A stretch of 64,000 nucleotides of DNA, taken from positions 2,979,001 to 3,043,000 of the forward strand of contig NC_010505.1 in NCBI RefSeq assembly GCF_000019725.1. Reading direction: 5' to 3'. Each line of letters opens with the position of its first letter. Positions within the stretch are counted from its first letter, which is position 1. Of the stretch, positions 46,585 to 57,052 are shown one piece after another. The notes beneath the pieces were generated by a model. The model was given only the letters and a program-made list of their open reading frames with translations, made no database searches and was not told the origin of the DNA. This DNA is from Methylobacterium radiotolerans JCM 2831. Its GTDB lineage: Bacteria > Pseudomonadota > Alphaproteobacteria > Rhizobiales > Beijerinckiaceae. A program made the position numbers and the translations under genes.

Positions 46585-47649
46585 TCAGGCCGAGGCGCGG
46601 CGGGGCGTCTCGCAGGCGACCGCGACGGCGCCGAAGGCGCGGACCAGATCCGCGTCCAGCTTCGCCTTCATGGACCCGAGGATGGCGTAGGCGTCGCCCG
46701 GGGCTTTCGGCGCCTTGTAGGGGCGCGCCTCGATCAGCGCCGCGAAGATATCGCAGATGGTGATCAGCCGGACGAGGTCCGGGATCTGCGCCCCGCGCAA
46801 TCCGTCCGGATAGCCCGACCCGTCGAGATACTCGTGGTGCGAGCGGACGACCGACAGGGTCAGCGCGTCGTAATCGCCCGTGAGCAGCATCTCGTGTCCC
46901 AGCGCCGGGTGACGATCCATCTCGACGCGCTCCGCCGGCGTCAGCGGCGCGGGCTTGTTCAGGATCGCGAGCGGGATCTTGGCCTTGCCGATGTCGTGCA
47001 GCAGCGCGCCTTTGACGAGGTATCGGGAATCGGCCTCGTTGAGCCCCAGGACGCGGGCGAACTCGGCGGCGATGCCGGCCACGCTCAGGCAGTGGCGATG
47101 CGTGACGTCGTCGAAACTCGCGACGACCTTGAGCCAGTCGCGCACCTTGGCCTCGCGGATCGCTTGGTTCACCAAGTCGGCACCGTTCTCGACCATCGCG
47201 GCCGGCGGGACCTGATCGGCGCGGAACAGGCTGACGAAGGCCGAGCGGGCGTCGTTGACGTTCTGCCGCCAGTTGCCGGTCCGCGGCGGGCTCGGCGCGG
47301 CGTTGGTCAGCGCCGCGACCGCGTTCAGCAGCATGGCGCTCGCCGTGGAGGCCGGCATCGCGCGGGTCGCGCCGAGGGCGGTGGCCTGGATCTCGCCGCG
47401 ACCGAGATTGCCGTGGATCAGGGCGAGGAACGGGATGTCGGGCCCGCGCGCGGTGGACAGCGCTTGGCGCAGGCGCCGTACGGATTCGGAGGTCAGCGCG
47501 CTGACGTCGCTGATGATCAGCGACGCGCCCCGCGGCGGGACGGCGTCGCCGTAGAGGTCGTGCAGCACCACGGACGTGCCGCCGCCGAGATTGCGCGCGA
47601 GCCGCTCGCCGCGCTCGACGTCGTCGGTCAGGATCAGGGTCTGGCCCAA
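46585..47649 (-). CDS. HD-GYP domain protein with receiver-like N-terminus (cyclic-di-GMP phosphodiesterase type)
   Basis: Protein of 354 residues from a TTG at 47649, chosen because AGGGGGGAG precedes it; a GTG at 47694 is an alternative. The N-terminal ~110 residues resemble a response-regulator receiver with TDD near the start and an aspartate in SLIISDVSAL, but lack the usual lysine. The C-terminal HD-GYP domain is complete: THRHCLSVAGIAAEFA, ALLHDIGKAKIP, VEMDRHPALGHEML, VVRSHHEYLDGSGYPDGL and ICDIFAALIEARPYK. The family hydrolyses cyclic-di-GMP. It converges with the LpxC-like gene. Confidence 0.88.
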   Translation of the reverse strand: MGQTLILTDDVERGERLARNLGGGTSVVLHDLYGDAVPPRGASLIISDVSALTSESVRRLRQALSTARGPDIPFLALIHGNLGRGEIQATALGATRAMPASTASAMLLNAVAALTNAAPSPPRTGNWRQNVNDARSAFVSLFRADQVPPAAMVENGADLVNQAIREAKVRDWLKVVASFDDVTHRHCLSVAGIAAEFARVLGLNEADSRYLVKGALLHDIGKAKIPLAILNKPAPLTPAERVEMDRHPALGHEMLLTGDYDALTLSVVRSHHEYLDGSGYPDGLRGAQIPDLVRLITICDIFAALIEARPYKAPKAPGDAYAILGSMKAKLDADLVRAFGAVAVACETPRRASA

Positions 47650-47916
47650 GATCTCCCCCCTGTGGCGCGCCCCCCGCCCGGGCGCTTCACCCACCAGTGT
47701 GCGGACGCTATAGGACCGGACACCATAATATCGCCGGCTATATGCACAGCACTCACGGCAGATTTGACGGAATTCCGTTAAAATTCCGACTGCCGAAGCT
47801 GGTGTTCGCTACTTCTCATGGCCGTCGTGCAGGAGGGGCTGGATCAACGCGGGGGGTGACCGGTCGGCGCGGAGGCCGCCCTTGCCTCGCGGCGTCCGGA
47901 CCGCCAGAACGCCGGC

Positions 47917-49782
47917 ATGCTGCGCGTCAACGACCTCACCTATCGCATCGGCGACCGTCTGATCCTCGATTCCGCGAGCTTCACGATCCCGGAAGGCGCC
48001 CGGGTCGGGCTTGTCGGGCGCAACGGGGCCGGCAAGACCACCCTGTTCAAGGCTATTCTCGGCGACCTCCCGGTCGACGCGAAGTCGGTGGCGCTGCCCA
48101 AGGGCGTGCGGATCGGCGCCGTCGCCCAGGAGGCGCCGGCCGGACCGGAGACGCTGCACGCCGTCGTGCTGGCCGCCGACACGGAGCGCGCCCGCCTGAT
48201 GGCGGAGGCCGAGCACGCGGACGGACTGCGCCGGGCCGAGATCGAGACGCGGCTCGTGGATATCGGCGCCCACTCGGCGCCGGCCCGGGCCGCCGCGATC
48301 CTGCACGGGCTGGGCTTCGACGCGGCCGCCCAGGCGCGACCCTGCTCGGACTTCTCCGGCGGCTGGCGGATGCGCGTGGCGCTCGCCGCCGTGCTGTTCT
48401 CGGAGCCGGACCTGCTGCTCCTCGACGAGCCGACCAACTACCTCGACATCGAGGGCACGCTCTGGCTGTACGATTACCTGGAGCGCTACCCGCGCACCGC
48501 GATCATCATCAGCCACGACCGCGACCTGCTCGACACGAGCGTCGACCACATCCTGCACCTCGACCGCGGCAAGCTGACGATCTACCGCGGCGGCTACACC
48601 AGCTTCGCCAAGCAGCTCTCGGAGAAGCGCGTTCTCCAGGCCAAGGCGAAGGCCAAGCAGGATGCCGAGCGCGCGCATCTGCAGAGCTTCATCGACCGCT
48701 TCAAGGCCAAGGCCACCAAGGCGCGGCAGGCCCAGTCGCGGATGAAGCGGCTCGCCAAGATGGAGCCGATCGCCGCGCTCCTCGAGGACGACGTGCCGGT
48801 GATCCACCTGCCGAGCCCGGAAAAGCCGCTGTCTCCGCCGATCGTCGCCATGGAGCGGGTCAAGGCCGGCTACGGCGACCGGATCGTCCTCACCGGCCTC
48901 GACCTCAGCCTCGCGCCGGACGACCGGGTCGCGCTGCTGGGCGCCAACGGCAACGGCAAGTCGACCTTCTGCAAGCTGATCGGCGGCCGGCTCGGGCCGG
49001 TCGCCGGCGAGGTGAAGCGCTCCTCCAAGATGGAGGTCGCCTATTTCGCCCAGCACCAGCTCGACGAGCTGCGCCCCGCCGAGAGCGCCTACGCGCATGT
49101 CCGGACCCTGATGCCCGACGTGCCGGAGGCGAAGGTGCGCAGCGCCACGGCGCGGCTGGGCTTCGGCGCCAACAAGGCCGACACGCCGGTCGAGAAGCTG
49201 TCGGGCGGCGAGAAGGCGCGACTGCTGATGGGGCTCGCGGCCTTCCACGGCCCGCACCTCCTGATCCTCGACGAGCCTACCAACCACCTCGACATCGAGA
49301 GCCGGCAGGCCCTCGTGGAGGCGATCAACGACTACGAGGGCGCCGTCATCCTCGTCTCGCACGACCGGTTCCTGGTCGAGGCCTGCGCCGACCGGCTCTG
49401 GCTGGTCGCGGACGGCACGGTGAAGACCTTCGACGGGGACATGGACGATTACCGGCGCTTCGTCCTGTCGGGGCCCGAACGCGAGGCCGAGCGCGAGTCC
49501 GAGCCGTCCGGCGGCCAGAAGGCCGAGGCGCGCCGCGCCGGCGTCGAGCGCCGCGCGGCCCTGGCGCCCCTGCGCAAGCGGCTGGAGGCCATCGAGGCCC
49601 GGATGGCCAAGCTGACCGCGGCGATCCAGAAGATCGACGCGGCCCTGGAGGACGGGTCCGCCTTCCGGGAGAACGCCGCCAAGGCCGGCGAGATCGCCAA
49701 GATGCGGTCGGACGCCGCGACCGCGCTGGCCGCCGCCGAGGAGGAGTGGCTGACGGTCAGCACCGAGATCGAGGCGGCGTGA
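47917..49782 (+). CDS. ABC-F family ATPase (Uup/YheS/EttA type)
   Basis: Cytoplasmic protein with two ABC domains and no membrane segments, 621 residues. Walker A is GRNGAGKTTL in the first domain and GANGNGKSTF in the second; the signatures are FSGGWRMRVALAAVL and LSGGEKARLLMG; the Walker B regions are LLLLDEPTNYLDIEG and LLILDEPTNHLDIES. The linker between them carries the charged ABC-F interdomain helices (about 230-290). The C-terminal coiled tail fits the Uup-like subgroup. Such proteins act on ribosomes. Start ATG at 47917. Confidence 0.95.
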   Translation: MLRVNDLTYRIGDRLILDSASFTIPEGARVGLVGRNGAGKTTLFKAILGDLPVDAKSVALPKGVRIGAVAQEAPAGPETLHAVVLAADTERARLMAEAEHADGLRRAEIETRLVDIGAHSAPARAAAILHGLGFDAAAQARPCSDFSGGWRMRVALAAVLFSEPDLLLLDEPTNYLDIEGTLWLYDYLERYPRTAIIISHDRDLLDTSVDHILHLDRGKLTIYRGGYTSFAKQLSEKRVLQAKAKAKQDAERAHLQSFIDRFKAKATKARQAQSRMKRLAKMEPIAALLEDDVPVIHLPSPEKPLSPPIVAMERVKAGYGDRIVLTGLDLSLAPDDRVALLGANGNGKSTFCKLIGGRLGPVAGEVKRSSKMEVAYFAQHQLDELRPAESAYAHVRTLMPDVPEAKVRSATARLGFGANKADTPVEKLSGGEKARLLMGLAAFHGPHLLILDEPTNHLDIESRQALVEAINDYEGAVILVSHDRFLVEACADRLWLVADGTVKTFDGDMDDYRRFVLSGPEREAERESEPSGGQKAEARRAGVERRAALAPLRKRLEAIEARMAKLTAAIQKIDAALEDGSAFRENAAKAGEIAKMRSDAATALAAAEEEWLTVSTEIEAA

Positions 49783-49785
49783 CGC

Positions 49786-49822
49786 GCCGGCCCGCGCGAC
49801 TCGGCCGAGCGCGCGGGCCGGC
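49786..49822. terminator. strong hairpin between converging genes
   Basis: GCCGGCCCGCGCG (49786-49798) and CGCGCGGGCCGGC (49810-49822) form a perfect 13-bp stem with an 11-base loop that is itself palindromic. It lies between the ABC-F gene and the aminotransferase gene, whose stops face each other. Confidence 0.6.
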
Positions 49823-49851
49823 CGGCGCGGGCGACCGGCGCGGCGGCCGCC

Positions 49852-52103
<2,252 letters not shown>

Positions 52104-52128
52104 TCGGGCGACCGCACAGGGCACACGT

Positions 52129-52149
52129 CGGTCCGGGCTCGGCGGACCG
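52129..52149. terminator. small hairpin after the LysR gene
   Basis: CGGTCCG (52129-52135) and CGGACCG (52143-52149) form a 7-bp stem with a 7-base loop, between the converging ends of the LysR gene and the next gene. Weak; no T-run. Confidence 0.3.
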
Positions 52150-52170
52150 GGACCGGTGGCGAGCGCGGCC

Positions 52171-52836
52171 CTAGCCCTCCTCGGACGGCTTCTGCCAGAC
52201 CACGACGATCTCGTCGTTGTCGACGTTGATCCAGTTGATGTGCGTCCGCGGATGGGCTTGGCGGATCGTCTCGAAATGCGCGCTGTTGCAGAGGAGGTAG
52301 ATGTCGCTCCCGGTGTCGTCCAGGCGTGCCTCGGCCTCGTGCACGACGGAGCGGAGGCTCGGACCCGGCAAGAGCGCGGCTCGGAGCTTCCTGCCGGCCA
52401 GTTCCGGGAAGGCCACGCTCCAGGCCGCCGTCACCCGCGGGCTGTCGTACGCCACGACCGTGTCGGTCCCGACGAGCCGGGACGGGCTGTGATCCAGCCG
52501 GACATCCTCGCTCCAGTTGCGATTGGCCGCGGCGATCGTCTTCGTCGTCTCCGGCGACACGACCGGCGTCGTCGCCGTGGCCGCCGCCATCGCCGCGGCG
52601 GCGACCTGCGTGCCGCGCCGGTCGGTCACGTCGAGCGCAGCGTCGATCACCTGGATGCGGTTCTCGACCAGGGCGAAGACGGCGCCGGCCGCCTCCGGCG
52701 TGAGCGTGTAGATCGACCGCGGATCCGGCGCCGCGACGGGCTTCACGTCGTGCGCTGGCGCGAGCGCGGCCGCCTCGGCGGGGAGCGCCTTCTGGGCGCC
52801 AGCCGTGATCGCGGCCATCGGAGGTACGTAATCCAT
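52171..52836 (-). CDS. hypothetical protein (221 residues)
   Basis: Starts at the ATG at 52836, 8 bp behind GGAG. The N-terminal ~100 residues are alanine-rich and helical (PEAAGAVFALVENRIQVIDAALDV). The C-terminal half looks globular: DTVVAYDSPRVTAAWSVAFPELAGR, then SDIYLLCNSAHFETIRQAHPRTHINWINVDNDEIVVVWQKP. No signal peptide or membrane helix is visible. I do not recognise it. It may stand alone; the LysR gene converges on it. Confidence 0.6.
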   Translation of the reverse strand: MDYVPPMAAITAGAQKALPAEAAALAPAHDVKPVAAPDPRSIYTLTPEAAGAVFALVENRIQVIDAALDVTDRRGTQVAAAAMAAATATTPVVSPETTKTIAAANRNWSEDVRLDHSPSRLVGTDTVVAYDSPRVTAAWSVAFPELAGRKLRAALLPGPSLRSVVHEAEARLDDTGSDIYLLCNSAHFETIRQAHPRTHINWINVDNDEIVVVWQKPSEEG

Positions 52837-53560
52837 CGCGCAGTCTCCAGCTTTTCCTCCGACGCGGAACCCGGCCTCCGATCCGCGCAGCGTCGTCGCT
52901 CCGGCGTCTACCGGCCGCCGACGGCCACGTGGCGCGGGCATTGACGACGGTCATGGCGATGCGGAGCGCCGCGACCCTGAGCGTTCTGCGGCAGCGCCGT
53001 GAAGTCAGCTCTGCCCGAGGCCGGCCGTGCGGGCCGGGCCATCGGAGTACGCCGCGCCTGCCGGAGCGGCCGCTTACGCGGGGTAACGACGAGAGAGGGA
53101 CCACCTCGGTCATCGAGGGCCCGCCGGTCCTCATGACCGCGAGCGCCCCATCCGCGAGCTTCATGCCTCGTTGAATCGGATTTGTGGGCAAGGACTTGAG
53201 TCTGTCAACGATGCGCAAGTTGAATCCTCGCACGGTTCCGATTCCCTGCACCCGATTTGGTGACGAATTCGAAAATAAGCTCGGGTCGATCGATGCGTTG
53301 CTTCGCTCCGCTAGAGAAAGACAGAGGCGCGTATCGGGTATTCGTGACTCTCGGACCGCGACACTGAAAGTGCGGGCGATCCACAGGTGGCGGGGGCTGC
53401 CACGGCGTCCGCTCGACCACGCGGGTCTCCCGACCCGCCCCGACGCTGGCTCAGAGGGCACGCCTGTCGCGGGGGGGGGGCCGGACCGGCGGTCCCGCCC
53501 TGCGGGATGCGCATGGGTGCGGTGTTTGCCCGCGGCCCGCGGACATGCGAGAGAGGCCGG
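52837..53560. other. 724-bp intergenic region, AT-richer patch and a G10 tract, no clear gene
   Basis: No convincing gene is seen. The stretch around 53160-53345 is visibly less GC-rich than its surroundings, as expected of a promoter or an old insertion. A run of ten G lies at 53471-53480. Reading frames that cross the region show arginine-proline-rich, non-protein-like translations. It probably holds the control region of the WcbI-like gene. Confidence 0.5.
53471..53480 (+). repeat. homopolymeric tract of ten G
   Basis: Ten consecutive G bases, 80 bp before the start of the WcbI-like gene. Poly-G tracts are slippage-prone and can also be mis-assembled; in several pathogens such tracts upstream of surface genes cause phase variation. 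Confidence 0.9.
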
Positions 53561-54625
53561 ATGTTGACCGTCGATAGCCTCTGGCGCGCGCGGCACCGGC
53601 TCGCGCAGTTCGGGAAGAAGCGGACAGGCTCGCCGCGCATCCTCGTGATCGGCGTCTGTCAGGCCGGATCCATCGCCAAGACGATGCGCTACCTGCTGCC
53701 GCACGCGCAGGTCGATTTCGTCTCGGCGTTCACGGCCTCACGCCGGTTCCCGCGGCTCGCCGACCTGATGGCGCATGCGGACGGGTACGACCACGTTTTC
53801 ACCAGCATCTACCTGCCCAAGTTCAAGGGCGGCGGCACGATCGACACCCTGCGGACGCATCCGAAGGTCCGCCTGATCCCGACCATCGTGTTCAGCGCCT
53901 ACCATCCCGACTTGGTCCACGTCGGCGTGCAGGATTCCGTCACCCTCAACGGCCTGATCTCGGGGCCGATGGGGCACTCGCACTCGGCGATCACGCTGTT
54001 CGCCTACCTGTCGGGCTTCTCGCAGGCGCAGGCGCTGCGGCTGTTCTCCGAACCGGTCTTCGAGCGCCTGGGATACTTCAACCTCTGGGACGAGTCGGTC
54101 GCGTACCTGCGCGGGCTCGGCGTCCAGGCCGGGTACGATCTCGACACGCACCTCACGCGCTGGGCGCGCCGGGGCTGCTTCATGCACTCGATCAACCACA
54201 CGAAGCTCTACGTCGTGGCCGACCTCGCCCGGGGTCTGCTGACCCGTGCCGGCGTGCCCTTCGAGGAATGCGACCTCGACGCGTTCCTCCCCGACGATCT
54301 CGGCGGCCAGGGCAGCTGGCCGGTCTATCCGGAGATCGCCCAGCATTACGGCGTGCCCGGCAGCGCCCTGTTCTTCAAGGCGGAGACGCGCCGGTCCGGC
54401 CCCGCGCGCACGATGAGCCGGGCCGAGTTCGTCGCCGCCTCCTACGCGAACTACGACCGGCGCGAGCGGAAGCTCCTGATCTCGCAGCGCGTCCAGGGCT
54501 GGCTCAACGATCAGCCCACGGTGGACTTCCTGCGCGAGGCCGCGGGCCGGGGCGAGGCGCCGGCGCGGCCGGCAAGCCGCGCCCCGGCGGTGAATGCCGG
54601 CAGTCTCGCCGGCCACGCCTCGTAG
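53561..54625 (+). CDS. WcbI-like polysaccharide biosynthesis protein (putative acetyltransferase)
   Basis: Protein of 354 residues from the ATG at 53561, preceded by GAGAGG. The motif PRILVIGVCQAGSIAKTMRYLLP is like the GNCQA opening of WcbI-family proteins that act in capsule synthesis. The body, including IVFSAYHPDLVHV, MGHSHSAITLFAYLSGFS and the histidine-containing GCFMHSINHTKLYVVADLA, fits the CoA-binding SGNH-like fold described for that family. No signal peptide. Surface polysaccharide modification is inferred; a downstream alpha/beta hydrolase shares the strand after about 80 bp. Confidence 0.7.
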   Translation: MLTVDSLWRARHRLAQFGKKRTGSPRILVIGVCQAGSIAKTMRYLLPHAQVDFVSAFTASRRFPRLADLMAHADGYDHVFTSIYLPKFKGGGTIDTLRTHPKVRLIPTIVFSAYHPDLVHVGVQDSVTLNGLISGPMGHSHSAITLFAYLSGFSQAQALRLFSEPVFERLGYFNLWDESVAYLRGLGVQAGYDLDTHLTRWARRGCFMHSINHTKLYVVADLARGLLTRAGVPFEECDLDAFLPDDLGGQGSWPVYPEIAQHYGVPGSALFFKAETRRSGPARTMSRAEFVAASYANYDRRERKLLISQRVQGWLNDQPTVDFLREAAGRGEAPARPASRAPAVNAGSLAGHAS

Positions 54626-54705
54626 CGACCGTCCGGGCACTTCCCCACGGTCCCGGCGTTGTCGCGCACGGCCCGCCGCCGCGGGATGGACGTCGAGGTG
54701 TCCCG

Positions 54706-55734
54706 ATGAGTTCCGTGTCCCGCCATCGCGCGGGTCGTACCGCGACCGCGGCGGCCCTGACGCTCGTCGGCTCGGCGGCGGCCCTGGTCGGCTGGAGCGC
54801 GCTCGCGGTGAACCGGCGCATGCCTCTGCCGCCCGCGCTGCCGGGCCGGCACGAGCGGCTCCGGACCCGGCGCGCCGGCGCGCTCTCGCTGTACGGGTCC
54901 GCGGAGGCCGAGGGCGTCCCGCTCCTGCTGATCCACTCGATCAACGCGGCGGCCAACGCCTACGAGGTCCGGCCGCTGTACCTGCGCTACCGCGGCACGC
55001 GGCCGGTCTACGCCCTGGATCTCCCGGGTTTCGGCTTCTCGGAGCGCTCGCGCCGGCGCTACACGCCGCGCCTGATGGTGGAGGCGATCCACGCGGCGGT
55101 CGACGAGATCCGGAGCCGCCACGGCGGCTGGGCGATCGACGCCGTGGCCCTGTCGCTCTCGTGCTCGTTCCTGGCGCGGGCGAGCCTGGAGCGGTCCGAC
55201 GCCTATCGCAGCCTCGCGCTGATCAGCCCGACAGGGTTCGACGCCCGGCTCTCCGGGGACGGGCCGCCGGACGGCCATCGCGGCCGCGACTGGCTGCGCC
55301 GCGTCCTCGACCGCCCTCCCCTGGGGCGGCCGCTCTTCTATGCCCTGGTGACGCGGCCGAGCATGCGGTTCTTCCTGGCGAAGACCTTCGGCTCGTCCGA
55401 CATCGACGCGGGGCTGCTGGCCTACGATTACGCGTCGGCCCACCAGCCCGGCGCCGAGCACGCGCCCTTCTGCTTCATCGCCGGCCACCTGTTTCCCACC
55501 GACGCGACGCGCCTCTACGAGCGCCTGCGCCTCCCGGTCTGGATGGTGCACGGGGAGCGCGGCGACTTCGTCGACTACCGGCTGGTGCCCCGGGTCGCCG
55601 ACCGGCCCAACTGGCGCGTCGACACCCTGCCGACCGGCGCCTTCCCGCATTTCGAGCGGCCGGAGGCGGTCGCGGCCGGCTACGACGCGTTCCTGGCGAG
55701 CATCATTCGCCTGCCGGCGGCTCGACCGGCGTGA
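54706..55734 (+). CDS. alpha/beta hydrolase fold protein, membrane-anchored
   Basis: Protein of 342 residues from the ATG at 54706 (GAGGTG upstream). An N-terminal membrane helix (about 12-33, TAAALTLVGSAAALVGWSALAV) anchors it. The oxyanion region is LLLIHSINAAANAYEV (an HG-less variant), the nucleophile elbow reads AVALSLSCSFLARA, where S-x-S-x-S replaces the usual G-x-S-x-G, and the acid and histidine are in VHGERGDFVDY and FPHFERPEAVA. Esterase or lipase activity is likely but unproven. Its last 32 bp overlap the converging reductase gene. Confidence 0.85.
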   Translation: MSSVSRHRAGRTATAAALTLVGSAAALVGWSALAVNRRMPLPPALPGRHERLRTRRAGALSLYGSAEAEGVPLLLIHSINAAANAYEVRPLYLRYRGTRPVYALDLPGFGFSERSRRRYTPRLMVEAIHAAVDEIRSRHGGWAIDAVALSLSCSFLARASLERSDAYRSLALISPTGFDARLSGDGPPDGHRGRDWLRRVLDRPPLGRPLFYALVTRPSMRFFLAKTFGSSDIDAGLLAYDYASAHQPGAEHAPFCFIAGHLFPTDATRLYERLRLPVWMVHGERGDFVDYRLVPRVADRPNWRVDTLPTGAFPHFERPEAVAAGYDAFLASIIRLPAARPA

Positions 55735-56437
55735 TCCGGTAGCGGAGCCACACGACGCCGTCGGACAGGCGCTCGCAGGCCGTCAGGTCGAGCTTGCGGC
55801 GGCTGCCCATCGTGTCCGCCTCCTCGCCGCCGATGTCGAACACCGCCGGCGTCCCGCTCAGGCCATCGACCGCGGGCACGAGGAGCAGGCTCAGCTCGTC
55901 GATGAGCCCGGCCTTCAGCATCGACCCGTTGATGTGGCCGCCGCCCTCGACGAGGAGCCGCTCGATCCCGAACAGGGCGCGCAGCTTCGCCGCCGCCAGG
56001 GGGAAGTCGACCGCCCGGTCGCCCGCGAACAGGTAGGACTGGCCGCCCGCCCGCAGCGCGCGCAGGTGCGAATCCGGCACGGACTCGGTGAGCACCACCA
56101 CGACGTGGTCCCCCTCGATCGCGTCGCGCGCGCCCCAATCCAGGCGACCCCGCGCGTCGAGGGCCACGGCGTAGCCGGGCGCGTCGCGGCGGGCGACGTG
56201 GTCCTCCCGCGGGACCGGCACGCCGTCGTCCGCGACCGGCTCCGGCAGCGGATCGGCGCTGTCGGCGTAGCCCTGCATGGTGACGCGCCCGCACATCCAG
56301 GCATCGCCCTTCAACTCGCCGTGGACGCGCTCGTAATGGCTGTCGGCGTCCAGCGTCTTCCAGCGTCGCACCTTGATCCGGCCGTCGACCGACGAGGTCA
56401 TGTGACAGATCACGTAGGGGCGTTCGGCCGATTCCAT
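55703..56437 (-). CDS. RibD C-terminal/dihydrofolate reductase-like protein
   Basis: Protein of 244 residues with the RibD_C fold. ICHMTSSVDGRIKV at the start, MCGRVTMQGYAD, and RLLVEGGGHINGSMLKAGLIDELSLLLVPAVDG are the typical NADPH-dependent reductase stretches. There is no RibD deaminase domain and no riboflavin gene nearby, so it may reduce another substrate. Start ATG at 56437 with a GAGGAG 5 bp upstream. Its end overlaps the alpha/beta hydrolase end by 32 bp in the convergent orientation. Confidence 0.88.
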   Translation of the reverse strand: MESAERPYVICHMTSSVDGRIKVRRWKTLDADSHYERVHGELKGDAWMCGRVTMQGYADSADPLPEPVADDGVPVPREDHVARRDAPGYAVALDARGRLDWGARDAIEGDHVVVVLTESVPDSHLRALRAGGQSYLFAGDRAVDFPLAAAKLRALFGIERLLVEGGGHINGSMLKAGLIDELSLLLVPAVDGLSGTPAVFDIGGEEADTMGSRRKLDLTACERLSDGVVWLRYRITPVEPPAGE

Positions 56438-56612
56438 GGGCGCTCCTCGCTCGGCGCGCCGGGGCCTCCCGCGCGGGCCACGCCGAAACTAGGCGGCGCG
56501 CCGGCCGGGCCCAGCGGATCGAACGCCGCAGCGCTTCGCGTCGGTGGACCCGGCGGTCCCCGGTCCGTAAGGATGAGTAAGCCGCCGGGAGCGGCGTCCG
56601 CGCTGGAATCCG

Positions 56613-57050
56613 ATGATCGACCTGACCCTCGAGGCCGCCCGCACCGTCGTCGACACCGCCCTGCGGGAGGCGCGGAACCGCAACCTCAAGCCATTGGCCG
56701 TCGTCGTCTACGATGCCCGCGGCGCGCTCAAGGCGGTCGCGGTCGAGGACGGCACGTCCCTGCGCCGGGCCGAGATCGCGAGCGGCAAGGCCAACGGCGC
56801 CCTGGCGCTGGGCCTCGGCTCGAGGGCGATCCACGCGCGGGCGGAGCAGCAGCCCTACTTCGTCGCCGCCGTCACCCACCTCGCCGGTCCCGACGCCCTC
56901 GTGCCGGTGCCGGGGGGCGTGCTGATCCGCTCCGGCGAGGGACGTCTCCTCGGCGCGGTCGGCATCTCCGGCGACACCTCGGACAACGACGAGATCTGCG
57001 CGGTGGCCGGGATCGAGGCGGCCGGCCTCAGGCCGGATACCGGCGCCTGA
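56613..57050 (+). CDS. GlcG/HbpS-family haem-binding-like protein
   Basis: Protein of 145 residues with the GlcG/HbpS fold: LTLEAARTVVDTALREARNRNLKPLAVVVYDARGALKAVAVEDG, then AEIASGKANGALALGLGSRAI and VPVPGGVLIRSGEGRLLGAVGISGDTSDNDE. HbpS binds haem and acts as a redox sensor in Streptomyces; many homologues have unknown roles. No signal peptide is visible. It lies 2 bp before the binding-protein gene, so it is probably the first gene of this ABC-transporter operon. Confidence 0.85.
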   Translation: MIDLTLEAARTVVDTALREARNRNLKPLAVVVYDARGALKAVAVEDGTSLRRAEIASGKANGALALGLGSRAIHARAEQQPYFVAAVTHLAGPDALVPVPGGVLIRSGEGRLLGAVGISGDTSDNDEICAVAGIEAAGLRPDTGA

Positions 57051-57052
57051 CC

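Noticed and set aside
53205..53420. A 71-codon minus-strand frame in the 52.8-53.6 kb gap as a gene
   Set aside because: No ribosome-binding site, proline/arginine-rich and no conserved pattern.
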